A DNA stretch of 64,000 bases from Achatina immaculata. Lineage: Eukaryota > Mollusca > Gastropoda > Stylommatophora > Achatinidae. Shown in pieces: positions 1 to 10,844 of this stretch. Under the pieces are notes generated by a model that worked only from the letters and a program-made list of their open reading frames with translations, had not been told where the DNA came from and made no database searches. The translations under genes and the position numbers were made by a program. The stretch spans positions 7,452,459-7,516,458 of the forward strand of contig CM019703.1 of the NCBI GenBank assembly GCA_009760885.1. The letters are read 5' to 3'. The stretch's first letter is position 1; each line of letters opens with the position of its first letter.

Positions 1-960
1 GTCAGATCCAGCATGCAACTCTGGCTGGCCTGACGGTTTTGAGACAGTTCTACAGAGACACTCCGACTTTGAGATGAAGAATCTGATGAGCGCCTCAACA
101 ATATCCATTCCCCGCCACCTGTAGTCTGCTGGCTCTGTTTTGTTTACATCATTCTGATAGCCATTGTTATAAAGACCCATAGGCTGATCGCGTCCTGGAT
201 TCATTGGTCTCACACCAGATTTTCCTCATCCCTGCCAGCAGTCTCAATGTCCCCATCCATCCACCAACCTGACATTACATTTTACAAAAATGACAGTTAC
301 AATTAGTGTTGATTGCTACAGGTTTCTGGGCTACAGAAGTAGGTCAGAGTTTTTAAGCAAACAAATCTATGTTCCTTGTCTCACAAAGACTATGTTAAGA
401 TGAGTGTGTGTTCTTAACACAGTTGTTCCCAGGAGAAATTGTCTCCCATTTGTTTTTATATTGTCAGTGATCTCCCTTGTATATTATACTGTCGTGTTCT
501 AAGCACTCAGTCCCGTCAAAGCCAAGCCTTTCTGCCTCCATTCACACTGAAAGAACACCTGACGACTCTGCTCCTGTGTCTGCAACACTACAGAACATTC
601 CAACGGCCGTGAGAACCAGGAACATTTCTTAAAGGTCACCAAACACTTGATGATTTGTTTTCTTAACTACTGGGGACATCTTCTCCGTTTTTCACGTACT
701 TTTCCTCCTGTGAGAACATAGTTTCCAAACTCTGGTTTTCTCGAGTGGTTTTAAGTTTTACCCCCCCCCCCCCCCTTTTATCGTTTCATTTATTTTGCTT
801 GTTTTGTGCAAAAGCCGTCCCCTTTCCAACTACTCTTCTGGAAAACAAAGAGTAGACGGATCTCCTTAGCTGTGGCCAACCAGATTTTTGCAGCCATTAT
901 GAATTTATATTTTTAGAACTACAATACTGCCTGTCAACAATGTCTAAGACACAGGCCACG
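1..960. other. unassigned non-coding DNA
   Basis: I see no exon, transposon end or tandem array here, apart from a run of about 15 C residues near 762-776. If the FREM2-like gene extends upstream, this is part of its intron. Confidence 0.4.
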
Positions 961-2391
961 CCCTTTTTATGTTAATAGTTAGAGTTTTGCATTCTTCACT
1001 GCTAGTTACATTCATTGATCATGAGAAGGCATTTGATAGTTTAAATCGTAAAATGCTATGGAAACTACCAGAACACTATGGTATCCCAGCCAAGATAACA
1101 AAGCTTATAAAGACCGTATATGAAGGAACATCTTGTAGAATCGTGCTTGGAGGAACTCTCACAGAAAGTTTTAAAGTGGAAACAGGCGTGCGGCAGGGAT
1201 GTTTGCTATCACCATTCCTAGTTTTTCTAGCAATTGATTGGATCATGAAAACTACCACACAAAGAAAAAACAATGGGTTACGCTGGACATTGTGGAACCA
1301 GTTGAAAGATCTTGACTTTGCAGATGATGTGGCACTTCTGGCATTCAGCCACACACAAATGGAAGAGAAACTGCAGATGTTAGTCAAGAATTCAGCTAAA
1401 CTGGGACTATATATTAAAAAAAGTAAGTAAAGTAAAGATAGTCCCATAGCATTTCAAATGCCGTAGGGGGTGAAGCGTTAGAGACCTCATTATGCTGGGT
1501 CATCAGCGTATGAGGTAGGGTGACCGGTTCCTTTCCTCGCTGCCTTTACTTCCCAGATTTTCTCTGGTACCCATTTTACGAGGCTGGGTCGACCTCAGGG
1601 CCGTATTGGTCGGAAAAAAAATCCCGCTCAGCTGGGGATTCGAACCCTCGACCATTTGGTTGCTAGACCACTAAGCTAGCCGGCCCCCGTTATATATTAA
1701 CAGACAAAAAAAAAGATAATGAAAAGTAATAGTGCAAGCAATAGCCTCATGGTAGTTGAGGGAGTGCCAGTTGAGGAAGTAGAGTATTTCACATATTTAG
1801 GCAGCATAGTGGATAAATATAAATGAAGGGAAAAGGATGTTAAAGCTAGAATAACCAAGGCCAGCATTTATCCAACTTAACAAAATATGGTCATCTAAGA
1901 ACATCAAAACAAGAACTAAACTTAGGCTTTTCAATACACATGTAAAGACTGTCCTAGTATATGGTTCAGAGACATGGGTTATGACCAAGACAATACAACA
2001 GAGGATACAAACATTCGTGAACTACTGCTTGAGGAGGATTTTAAACATTAAATGACAGGACAAGATCAGGAACAAGGAGGTCTGGGAAAGGGCAGGACAA
2101 GAACCTATGAACCTACAAATCATATCTAGGAAGTGGAAGTGGATTGGCCACACTCCTAGGAAACTCGACACCAGCATAACAAGAGAGGCACTGACATGGA
2201 ATCCTCAAGGAAATAGAAAATGTGGAGGGCTTAGACTTATCCGGAGAAGAGAAATTATGACAGTGCTCAGAGACAAGGGGTGCACATGGAAGGAAGCAGA
2301 GAATAATTCCAAGAACAGGGATGACCGGAGAGCCTTTATCCGTGGCCTATGCTCTCCAGGAAGTGAAAGGCGATGATGATGATGATGATGA
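961..2391 (+). mobile_element. 5'-truncated RTE-like non-LTR retrotransposon (LINE)
   Basis: The reading frame at 969-1417 carries reverse-transcriptase motifs: a palm-like AFDSLNRK segment, GVRQGCLLSPF and the catalytic FADD at about 1319. It continues after an inserted SINE from about 1700 with EVEYFTYLGSI, YGSETW and a C-terminal WIGHTPRK...RGLCSPGSERR region, with several stops and frameshifts. The 3' end runs into a GAT/ATG repeat at 2371-2391, a simple tail of the kind RTE-type elements have. The endonuclease is missing, so the copy is 5'-truncated and dead. The exact clade is inferred from motif style only. Confidence 0.85.
1418..1690 (-). mobile_element. tRNA-derived SINE nested in a LINE
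   Basis: Read on the minus strand from 1690, the element starts with a tRNA-like head: an A-box-like TAGCTTAGTGG, then a B box GGTTCGAATCC at about 1640-1650. A body with GGGTACCAGAGAAA follows, and the 3' tail is T-rich with TTTAC repeats. It is bracketed by an exact 10-bp duplication, tatatattaa, at 1408-1417 and 1691-1700. It splits the LINE reverse-transcriptase frame within a GLYIN-like motif. A related body recurs at 18.9 kb. Confidence 0.85.
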
Positions 2392-2656
2392 TGCATTAAA
2401 GGTAGTTATAAAGTAACTAACCCATAGATACTCGTACTTCATTCATTCGATGACGGGACAGACTGAATCGGCAATCATACTTCTTCATGTTGTACTGTTC
2501 TTGGTAGGTCTAATATGTTTGTCTTTTTTTTTTTCCTTGTGCCATTTTATCACCATGTTTGCACAGATTTAAAGGCAAAGTTATTTCAGAAAAAAATCAC
2601 AGGAAAACTGAGATAATTCTAAGTAAACAATACAAGGAGAAAGATATGTATATTGT

Positions 2657-2970
2657 AAGTTTATAAGTAAATATGATTGGAATATGTCTGTGCTGTAAGC
2701 TTATAAGCAGATATGACCAGAATGTGTCTGCTATGTAACCTTATAAGCAGATATGACCAGAATGTGTCTGCTATGTAACCTTATAAGCAGATATGACCAG
2801 AATGTGTCTGCTATGTAACCTTATAAGCAGAAATGACCAGAATGTGTCTGCTATGTAACCTTATAAGCAGATATGACCAGAATGTGTCTGCTATGTAACC
2901 TTATAAGCAGAAATGACCAGAATGTGTCTGCTATGTAACCTTATAAGCAGATATGACCAGAGTGTATCAC
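2657..2970. repeat. 40-bp minisatellite, about 7.5 copies
   Basis: Unit starts fall exactly every 40 bases (2701, 2741, 2781, 2821, 2861, 2901, 2941), with a degenerate copy before 2701. Copies differ mainly by an A/T swap in 'agatatgacc' versus 'agaaatgacc'. No coding meaning is seen. Confidence 0.95.
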
Positions 2971-2979
2971 TGAGAATTA

Positions 2980-3165
2980 TCAAAGTACAACTAAAAAGTA
3001 TTGTACACAGTTTACAAACTATAACTAGAGTGTAATTATACACAATTTGCAGACTATAACTAGACAGTATTGCACAAAATTTACGAACTATAACTAGAAA
3101 GTATTTGTACACAGCTGACACAATACAAGTAGAGAGTATTGCAGACATTTTACAAAATATAAAAA
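2980..3165. repeat. diverged tandem repeat, roughly 45-50 bp unit
   Basis: About four diverged copies share 'ctataactaga', 'agtattg' and 'cacaatttac'. It directly follows the 40-bp array but has an unrelated unit. Confidence 0.6.
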
Positions 3166-3843
3166 GACAAAATACACATAAAAAAGAGAACAAGTGCGCC
3201 GTACAAAGGATGAAAAGCAAACAATGGGTCCGGTTTCGTACACTGTGAGTTCAGTCTGTGTAAATTCTGCCTTGTTTTATCTGGGAGCTCTGTTTCACAT
3301 GGGAACCAGGCACACCAGAAAACACACATTCTATTCTTTCCACTGAAGACAAATCAAAAACATGTCGAACTGCTTTCTAGTTATCTGCTCTGCATTCTTT
3401 TTGATGATTGTTTCCACAAGAGTTTTTGTTAATCTTCTTCGCCCGGCACAAAAAAAAAAAACATCTTCCATAATGAATATTGTTTTATCTCAGATTATAC
3501 ACACTGAAGTGAAGATATTTAGAACTTCACCTTTGTACTTTACACTTCAATCTTTTCATTTTCTTAAATTCGTATAAATCTTCTCCTTATCTTTTTTTTT
3601 CTTTTCTCATCCTTATAAACTTGTATAAAAAGTCTTTAATATCTTCTTATATCTTTTTCCCCATACACTTCTATAATTCTTTTTTTTTCTTATCTTCCTT
3701 CATCTGTTATACATACATTACTTTACGTCTAAAGTTAATGAAAAAAATATTAATCTTATCTCCACCCCCCTCCCAGGGTTCCTATAGAACATCTCTCACC
3801 TATTGTTTTTTTCTCCTAGAATAGAAAACGGTGCTGTCTTGGT
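3166..3843. other. unassigned AT-rich DNA
   Basis: AT-rich sequence with T and A homopolymers. No exon, inverted-repeat end or array is recognised. Confidence 0.4.
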
Positions 3844-3850
3844 ATATGCA

Positions 3851-5289
3851 GGGAGTTCGCAAAGTCAGTGTGCAATATCCCAGTATCGATTCCGGTTTCG
3901 TAGTGATATGCTGCGATATTTTGGCAGATCTTTGGTAGCGTGACTGGAGTCGCTGATCAAGCGAGTTGATAAAAAAAAATGCTACTTAATATAAGCTAAT
4001 CAGACACTTACCTAATAACAAATTTTGGAACTGATGTGTATATGGGTCTATGCAAGTTTTAACAGGTTTAATTTTTATTTTATTCGTAAATAGTTTTCTT
4101 ATATCTACATGTGAAATTTTCTTACTTGCGTGTATTTTGTGTTGTAACATAACCCGAGAGGCGAAACCAGGCCTTATCTTTAAAAAGGTGACATCAAGAA
4201 TATCAACAGTTTTAGTTTGATTGAAGTATGTAAACCATTCATTTTTTTAATAACCCACCGGCAGCAATTGTTGGACCGCTATTACTTTATATGGGAAGAG
4301 CTTCAAGTTTTCTCTGACCGCTGTTACTTTATATGGGAAGAGCTTCAAGTTTTCTCTGACCGCTGTTACTTTATATGGGAAGAGCTTCAAGTTTTCTCTG
4401 ACCGCTATTACTTTATATGGGAAGAGCTTCAAGTTTTCTCTGACCGCTATTACTTTATATGGGAAGAGCTTCAAGTTTTCTCTGACCGCTGTTACTTTAT
4501 ATGGGAAGAGCTTCAAGTTTTCTCTGACCGCTGTTACTTTATATGGGAAGAGCTTCAAGTTTTCTCTGACCGCTATTACTTTATATGGGAAGAGCTTCAA
4601 ATTTTCTCTGACCGCTGTTACTTTATATGGGAAGAGCTTCAAATTTTCTCTGACCGCTGTTACTTTATATGGGAAGAGCTTCACATTTTCTCTGACCGCT
4701 ATTACTTTATATGGGAAGAGCTTCACATTTTCTCTGACCGCTTTATGCGCTGTTACAAGCTCGATACTTTCCTGTTGTGCCAACTTCGGCAAAGCCGTTG
4801 ATAGACTCCGAAGCACAGAGCCAGAAATGTTCGATAACTTTCCCTCGTTAAGTTTAGATGGTCTCCCACTACGGTGTGCGTTAAACACTGAGCCTGTTTC
4901 ACGAGATTTCTCTGGTAGAAGTTTATAAACTGCATTGCGATGAGGTACGGGTGTTCATGTGAATTTTTCAGCAAACTGCTCCCGTACTAAATTGGTGTAT
5001 GTATTGCGTTCTCGAAATACGTGCTCAACAAGAAAACTCCGTTTCTCCAGTGAAAGAACCAAAGTGAATAAACTGATTTAAACAATACACCCTTCCTGCA
5101 CTTCAGACTATGCTGAACAACTAAATACACAAACGCAAAAGACAGTCTGAATACAGTGAAAGTTACACAACAGCAGACTTCAGCACGCTAACGTACGCAG
5201 GTAGATGTGCCTAGATATCGCAACCACTAATTAACACTACGATACCAGCATCGATACCGGGGTACTACATACTGACTTTGCGAGCTCCC
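3851..5289 (-). mobile_element. defective DNA transposon with long inverted repeats (DUF4817/DDE_3-type transposase relic)
   Basis: The ends form an imperfect inverted repeat of about 48 bp. Left, from 3851, reads gggagttcgcaaagtcagt; right, reverse complement from 5289, reads gggagctcgcaaagtcagt. Possible TA duplications lie just outside (near 3843 and 5296). The minus strand from about 5060 encodes an N-terminal transposase region: LEKRSFLVEHVFREG, EQFAEKFT, RSGRPSKLNEGKLSNIS, KLAQQ, TAHKAVRENVKLFPYKV. This resembles the helix-turn-helix/DUF4817 part of Tc1-mariner-like DDE_3 transposases, from family knowledge. The DDE catalytic part is absent, so the copy is internally deleted and could move only in trans. 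Confidence 0.8.
4279..4740. repeat. 42-bp minisatellite, exactly 11 units, inside a transposase gene
   Basis: 462 bp is 11 x 42. On the minus strand each unit is 14 codons, AVRENLKLFPYKVT with V/I and L/V variants, matching the transposase segment found once next to it. The array keeps frame and is joined on both sides to transposase sequence (TAHKAVRE before, AVQQLLPVGY after). It is an in-frame amplification of a DNA-binding-domain segment. Confidence 0.95.
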
Positions 5290-5297
5290 TTGAGATA

Positions 5298-5299
<2 letters not shown>

Positions 5300-5344
<45 letters not shown>
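5300..5344. repeat. (CT)n microsatellite
   Basis: Pure CT dinucleotide run just outside the right end of the DUF4817-type transposon. Confidence 0.95.
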
Positions 5345-5347
<3 letters not shown>

Positions 5348-5830
5348 TCCTTTTTCCCCTTTGCACTTTTCAGTGATTGTCAGTGGTTGAAAACTGTCAT
5401 ATCTTTTTTTTTTCGGCTTTAGCCCCACCCCACCCAAAATCCCTCCTTTCCTTTTTTATAACCCCCCCCCCCCCTCCAACCATTAAAAAAAAAAACTTGA
5501 TATCAAATGTAAAGAACTTACCGAATAATCAAATTTTAAGAACTTCTAAGCTTTGATGCTTGTGGCGTGAGAAACTCCACATGATCATTCGAGGAACTCC
5601 ACACAACCATTCGAGGAACTTCACATGATCATTCGCAAACCGCTGGCTGGGAATCTTTGCTATAATAACCCAGTTCTGCACTTAGATGTCTGTTAATCTT
5701 GTTTATGCCCTCTTTGTTAAATCGTTGCGGGTGTCTTAGTGAATTAGTTACCATCAGCCTCGGAGAGGGGGGGGGGAAGGAGGGGAAGCAGAGAAACGAA
5801 GTTTAGACATCAGAGAATGAAAAATAGTGA
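5345..5830. other. unassigned DNA with short homopolymers
   Basis: Contains a poly-C run near 5463-5474, a short direct repeat around 5570-5635 ('cacatgatcattcgaggaact'-like, about three copies) and a G-rich patch near 5765. No gene is recognised. Confidence 0.4.
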
Positions 5831-5831
5831 T

Positions 5832-5884
5832 GAGAGCCAATTTTAATCGAACCCTGGACTCACATAGGACGGGCAACCGGCTTG
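5832..5884 (-). mobile_element. tRNA-derived SINE head fragment
   Basis: The reverse complement reads GCAAGCCGGTTGCCCGTCC, then AGTCCAGGGTTCGATT, a B-box-like string. The layout matches the SINE heads at 46.7 and 59.9 kb (AGTCCGTGTTCGAATCC and AGTCCATGGTTCGAATC). Only the second half of the tRNA-like part remains, and a microsatellite abuts it. Confidence 0.5.
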
Positions 5885-5897
5885 CAGGCATATCTGT

Positions 5898-5946
5898 CTA
5901 TGTATGTATGTATGTATGTATGTATGTATGTATGTATGTATGTATG

Positions 5947-5984
<38 letters not shown>

Positions 5985-5985
5985 C

Positions 5986-6067
<82 letters not shown>

Positions 6068-6190
6068 GCCTGTCTGTCTGTCTGTCTGTCTATCTGTCTG
6101 TCTGTCTATTTGTCTGTCTGTCTAATCTATCTGTCTATGTCTGTCTGTCTGCCTATATGTCTATCTGTCTGTGTCTGTCTGCCTGTTGTC
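5898..6190. repeat. compound tetranucleotide microsatellite (ATGT)n-(CTAT)n-(CTGT)n
   Basis: Runs of ATGT (5898-5949), CTAT (5950-6068) and CTGT/CTAT mixtures (to about 6190). A four-base unit gives no frame constraint, so the overlapping low-complexity reading frames are artefacts. Confidence 0.95.
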
Positions 6191-6779
6191 TACGCTGACC
6201 TCGGCGGTACAGTGATCGTACTCTTAAATCCGGTATCCTTCCTACTTATACTGTATGTCCGTTGTCTGTTTTATCGCCACATTTATCTGACATCTTCCAT
6301 TTATTTTCTGTACCTTTCATCCATAAACTAGTTCGCTCTCCAGTTCATGACAATGGCGAGGACTGTTAAGCGCGGGCCAGCCATTCTTTAACTGTTCGCT
6401 GTTGTTTCAAGTAACAAACAATCAGTGCACGCGAGCCCAGGTGTCTTTGCGCCACCTTCCCTGTCGATGCGCTGGGACTAGATTCTCAACATCCACACTG
6501 AAAAGCCACGAAGTTTGTGCCCCCAACAACAGTTTGGTTGTACAAGGACCATCTGTCTGGCTTCTCTGTAGATGATAGAAGAGTTATTCTGCTTTTCTCA
6601 TTTAGGCAGAGTGTAAACAGCAAGCCAAGGGCAGGGAATCCCAAATCTGCTTCGTGCAAGGGTCTAAAATACTGTCCATGTTCTGTGTCGGATTAACTAT
6701 TGCCCAGACCTTTAGGCTAAACTTGGAAAGGGGGGGGGGCTTGAATCCCACCACCCTCTCTCCGCCTCCATATACCTGA
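6191..6779. other. unassigned DNA
   Basis: No exon, element end or array recognised. A short poly-G run lies near 6732-6740. Confidence 0.4.
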
Positions 6780-6825
6780 TCCCTCTCTCTTCACTCTCTC
6801 CTCACTCTCTCCTTCTCTTCTGGTA
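6780..6825. repeat. CT-rich tract at the 5' boundary of a LINE
   Basis: Imperfect CT/CTCAC repeat ending where homology to the 30-kb LINE copy begins. A second CT tract starts at the 3' end of the same LINE (9203). Confidence 0.8.
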
Positions 6826-7548
6826 GAAACAACACTTCGGCTCTGTACTGAAACATCACAGATAGAAAACGTTAGCGAGCACAAAACACTAGGTCTTATT
6901 ACTGACCAACATCTGACCTGGAACTCTCATGTCCAAGGTCTAACAAAACTCATCGTGCAAAAAAGTATGCCAGTTAGCCAAAATCAAGCACTTGATCGAT
7001 CAAGACACAAGGAAGACATACTACATATCACATATACAAATACATTTAGACTATTGCTAAGCAGTCTGGGATGGTTGCTCAGTGTCAAATACAAAGAGGC
7101 TATACTCACTTCAAAAGCGAGCAGTAAAGCTTATTAGTAACAAAGATCAAGCACAAACAACTAACCAGCACAAACGTATCAAAATACTGCCTCATAAGAA
7201 CAGGTTCCTCTTCAGCAAAGCCAAGTTGGTACATCAAATTCTTTCACGGCATGCTCCACCTTATCTATGAAACCTGTTTAACTTTAGCCCAAAGTGCAGC
7301 CAATATTTGAACAACATAAGTCTTCCAAAACCTAGACTTGGCCTTTACAAGAAAGGCTTTATCTATTTTGCTGCTCATCTTTGAAATACCCTCCCATCCT
7401 GTATAAAAAAATATAAACTATACTCCTTCCTACAGCTACAAACTTTTCCAATATCTATTTGATGTCGACTACATGCCTCCATGAATCGTGAAACTTAAAA
7501 AGTTATTTTAGACAGCTCTTACAGACACCGAACTCATTATTCTGAATG

Positions 7549-8841
7549 CGAGGGTTGATTGATAAATTCGCGGCCTAAGGTATAAATACTTGAAACACAC
7601 AGTTGATATTAGGTGCATTTGTAGATTAGATTAATGTAAGATTAAAGTACAAAATTTCAAGAAATTAACTGCAAACCAATTTTTTTAACAGGCTACTAAA
7701 GTGGTAAGAGGTGGCAGAAATTGAGAAAATGGATAAAATTTCTCATCGACCAGTCATTCGCTACCTCTGAATCAAGGGCTCATCATCGAAGGAGACCCAT
7801 GAGGATATGGCAGAGACTCTAGGGGAGAATGTCCCTTCTTACAGCACATGAAGAAATGGGCAGCTCAGTTCAGACATGGAAGGGAGAGTCTGGAAAATGA
7901 TCTCCGTCCAGGAAGACAAGAACAATAACCACCACTGAAACCACTGGCAGAATCCATGACATGATAATGGAGGATCGACGACTAACTGAGCGGTACATTG
8001 TTACTGAGCTGGGCATCTCCCTGGAACGAGTTCATGCCATTATTCACAATGATCTTCAAGTGACAAAAGTCTCTGCTCGATGGGTCCCGAAACTTCTTGG
8101 AGCTGATCATAAACGACAGAGTCTCAATATGTCAAGAGACAATCTAGGCCATTTTTCTGCAGTCCTGAAAAGTTTCCTCAGCAATTTGTAACTATGGATG
8201 AGATTTGGGTTCATCATTTTCAGCAAGAAACCAAAGAACAGTCAGAGCAGTGGAAACATCATGGATCCCCACCTCTAAAGAAAGGAAGGGTGATTCTGTC
8301 TGCAGGCAAAGTGATGGCTTCCATCTTTTTGGATTCAACAGGTTTGCTATTGATAGACTATCTTCAAAAGGGCAGAACGGTCACCGGGGCCTATTACGCT
8401 AATCTTGTGAAGCAACTGCGGGTCAAACTGAAGGAAAAGCTTCGAGGGAAATTGACGAGAGGAGTCATCTTTTAGCAAGACAAAGCTCCAGTTCACAAGT
8501 CGGAGGTGGCAATGGCTGCCATTCATGAATGCGGCTTCCAGTTTCTTGAACATCCTCCTTATTTCCCAGATTTGACCCCTTCGGACTATTACCTGTTTAC
8601 CAAACTGAAAAAAGGAGCTCAATAGTTGCAAATTTGCTTCAGATGATGACGTCATTCATGCTGTAGACCACTCTCTACTGGCACAAGATGCTGACTTTTA
8701 CAAAGAAGGGATTCGTATGCTCCAGGATCGCTGGACTAAGTGCATAAGTTTGCAAGGGGACCATGTTGAGAAATGACCCAAAAAAGTTGTCCACAAATAA
8801 TCCGTTGTACCTTATGCCGAGAACTTATCAGTCACCCCTCG
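7549..8841 (+). mobile_element. mariner transposon (D34D class), 1293 bp, nested in LINE copy B
   Basis: Terminal inverted repeats of about 30 bp: left CGAGGGTTGATTGATAAATT, right (reverse complement) CGAGGGGTGACTGATAAGTT, then a matching CGGC-TAAGGTA. Length and ends fit a full-size mariner. The right flank is TA and the left flank TG, where the uninterrupted LINE copy A reads 'ctgaatagtc', so the insertion used that TA and the left duplicate has mutated. A second copy of the same family lies at 25.16-25.98 kb. Confidence 0.92.
7729..8776 (+). pseudogene. mariner transposase pseudogene
   Basis: Starts at MDKISHRPVIRYL and ends at GDHVEK before TGA, about 349 codons, normal for mariner. The N-terminal helix-turn-helix region (KETHEDMAETLGENVPSYST, KKWAAQFRHGRESLE) is followed by the catalytic triad: D in MDEIWVHHF (codon at 8197), D in QDKAPVH (8479) and D in PSDYYLF (8584). 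The last two are separated by exactly 34 residues. Disabled by an early stop after VIRYL, a frameshift near 8160-8170, a TAG just before QDKAPVH (8473) and further damage near 8625. Confidence 0.9.
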
Positions 8842-8868
8842 TAGTAATGAAATTTTTGTTTAGTAGAT

Positions 8869-9062
8869 AGTCATTTATATATGTATGTAGTCAGTCATTT
8901 ATATGTGTATGTAACCAGTCATTTATATGTGTATGTAGTCAGTCATTTATATGTGTATTAATCAGTCATTTATATGTGTATGTAGTCAGTCATTTATATG
9001 TGTATGTAGTTAGTCATTTATATGTGTATGTAGTTAGTCATTTGTATGTGTATGTAGTTACT
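8869..9062. repeat. 24-bp minisatellite, about 8 copies, in the LINE 3' untranslated region
   Basis: Units of agtcatttatatgtgtatgt plus 4 bases repeat every 24 bp from 8869. The intact LINE copy A has this segment only once (around 32490-32515), so the array grew from LINE sequence after insertion. Confidence 0.9.
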
Positions 9063-9202
9063 TTATTGTTATTTATATTTGTTATGTAAACAGCATATTT
9101 GTAGAATGTCTGGAACAGAGAGAAAGTTGTATGATAAAGGGCAGAATGTCAGATGGGCCTGCCTGTCTAATTCTTAACTCTTTTGAAATAAAGATCAGTC
9201 AA

Positions 9203-9344
9203 TCTCCTCTCTCTCTTTCTCTCTCTCTCCTCACCTCTCCTCTCTCTCCCTCTCTCTCTTTCTCTCTCTCTCTTCTCACCTCTCCTCTCTCTCCCTCTCT
9301 CTCTTTCTCTCCCCTCTCCTCCCCTCTTCTCTCTCTCTCTCTCC
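9203..9344. repeat. CT-rich microsatellite at the 3' end of LINE copy B
   Basis: CT runs broken by TTTCT and CCTC. It begins directly after the LINE tail. Confidence 0.9.
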
Positions 9345-10140
9345 ATTTGCACTATCTGGAATGTTTGCTAAAGAGTGCACGTTGAGTTGTGATTTCTTCC
9401 ATTACTATATAACTGTGTATTACACCGACCAAACACGGCTGATATGTCTTTTTTGCACAACATAATGTCTTAGTGCGGCAATAATAATTATATATGATTA
9501 TCACATGAAGAAATAATCAACATCTACAGTTTCTTTTCTTTGACTCTGGCCCACCCTTCTTTTCCAGGGCCCCCAAGCGAGAGAGGCCTAGCTAGCCTAA
9601 TGGCTGATAAGCCATTGACAGTTCAGCAAATACATTTTTTTTTCTTTTTGTCGTTTCACTCTCTTTCCATTCTCTTCCCGTCCATTATTTCATGAAGCGC
9701 TGGTGCAGCTACATCTAATGATGTCGCCTCATTGTAGCTTCTTTCTTTCTGTTGTCTGAAGTTTGTTAATGGAGCAAGAAACGGAGTCTGTGCAGTGCTG
9801 TGGGCGCTGACGACAGTGTTTACTCAACCAGGGGAACTAACCAGACTTGAACAATGAACGTGCATTCTCTTTCTTGTCTATGGACTAAATCTGAATGGCG
9901 TTTTGTCACGTGTATTTTCAGTCTGTCTAAAAGTAACAAATTCGCAAATATGCCGACTGTCATTCGTGAACCGGACGTTTTTTGTTTTGTTTTTTTTTTT
10001 AAATCTACTGTCAGACTGTAATTCTGGCATTTTAATAGAACTGACAAGGCTTCTGAATGAGTAAACTGCATGACAGAATCTTAGCATTAATGTTTTATGC
10101 TGCTCAAACAAACTTAATTTTAACGAAAAAAATTTATCTC
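9345..10140. other. unassigned DNA
   Basis: No exon or element end recognised. Contains T-rich runs near 9637 and 9975-10000. Confidence 0.4.
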
Positions 10141-10144
10141 TAAA

Positions 10145-10433
10145 ATCTCTCTCTATCTCTCTCTCTCCTTCTTCCTCTCCTCCTTTGTCTTTTCCTTCTG
10201 TCTCTCCCATTCTCTTTCCTTCTGTCTCTTCTCCTTTGTCTCTTCTTCTGTCTCTCTCTTCCTCATTCTCTATCTTTCCTTCTCTCCTTTTTCACTCTCC
10301 CCTCTCTCCTTCTCTCTCTCCCTGTCTCTCTCTCCATCTATCTCTCTTCCTCTCCCTGTCCCTCACTCTTTCCTCTTTCATATTTATCTCTCTCCTTCTC
10401 CTCTCTTTCCTTCATATATGGATATATAATGAA

Positions 10434-10480
<47 letters not shown>
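10145..10480. repeat. CT/CTTC-rich low-complexity tract followed by (AT)n
   Basis: Pyrimidine-rich repeats from 10145 to about 10410, then an AT/TA dinucleotide run at about 10436-10479. Confidence 0.85.
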
Positions 10481-10482
<2 letters not shown>

Positions 10483-10634
10483 CACCATTTTCAATACTTC
10501 TAAATAAAAACTGAATAAAATAATTAAGTGTTAAACAGGAATTCATGCACAGAAAACAGCCTCTGTGGTTATATTTTCAAGCTGTTTTCTCAATGGAATG
10601 TTAAAAATCTTTCTTTCTGAACCTAATTAAAACG

Positions 10635-10803
10635 TGTATAAACTAGGAAAAAAACATTTCGGCGTGAGCCTTAATCATACAAAACATACATCTCTATTTC
10701 TTCGTCCTGTATGTTTTTGTATGATTAAGGCTCACGCCGAAACGTCACAACTTTGTAGTCGTTAAGTAATAAAGCAGCTCCTACTTTTTCCCTAGTTTAT
10801 ACA
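10635..10803. mobile_element. foldback MITE, 169 bp
   Basis: Outer inverted repeats are tgtataaactagg at 10635-10647 and cctagtttataca at 10791-10803. Inside is a long near-perfect hairpin: 10655-10689 pairs with 10709-10743 (core ggcgtgagccttaatcatac against its complement), with a loop of about 19 bases. It has no coding capacity. The structure fits a non-autonomous foldback/MITE element; the superfamily is not determined. Confidence 0.75.
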
Positions 10804-10844
10804 TTTTGTTATCACAGCTTTACTGCAGTGCTTCGTTTATATCT

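Larger units (their letters stand above)
6826..9204 (+). mobile_element. 5'-truncated CR1/L2-like LINE (copy B), interrupted by mariner
   Basis: 6826-7548 aligns along its length with 31745-32475 of the longer copy A: 'acaacacttcggctc', the YKEAILTSKASSKAY region and the 'tacatgcctccatgaat' end of the coding region. 8844-9204 continues the 3' untranslated region and ends with aataaagatcagtcaatc. It has frameshifts and stops and is dead. The 5' end starts in the C-terminal half of the reverse-transcriptase protein. A mariner (7549-8841) and an expanded 24-bp repeat (8869-9062) interrupt it. CT-rich tracts lie on both sides. Confidence 0.88.

Noticed and set aside
4217..4801. 194-codon + strand frame
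   Set aside because: Antisense of the transposase-derived 42-bp array.
5827..6331. Tyr/Leu/Ser-rich repeated frames
   Set aside because: Tetranucleotide microsatellite; frames overlap and have no unique sequence.
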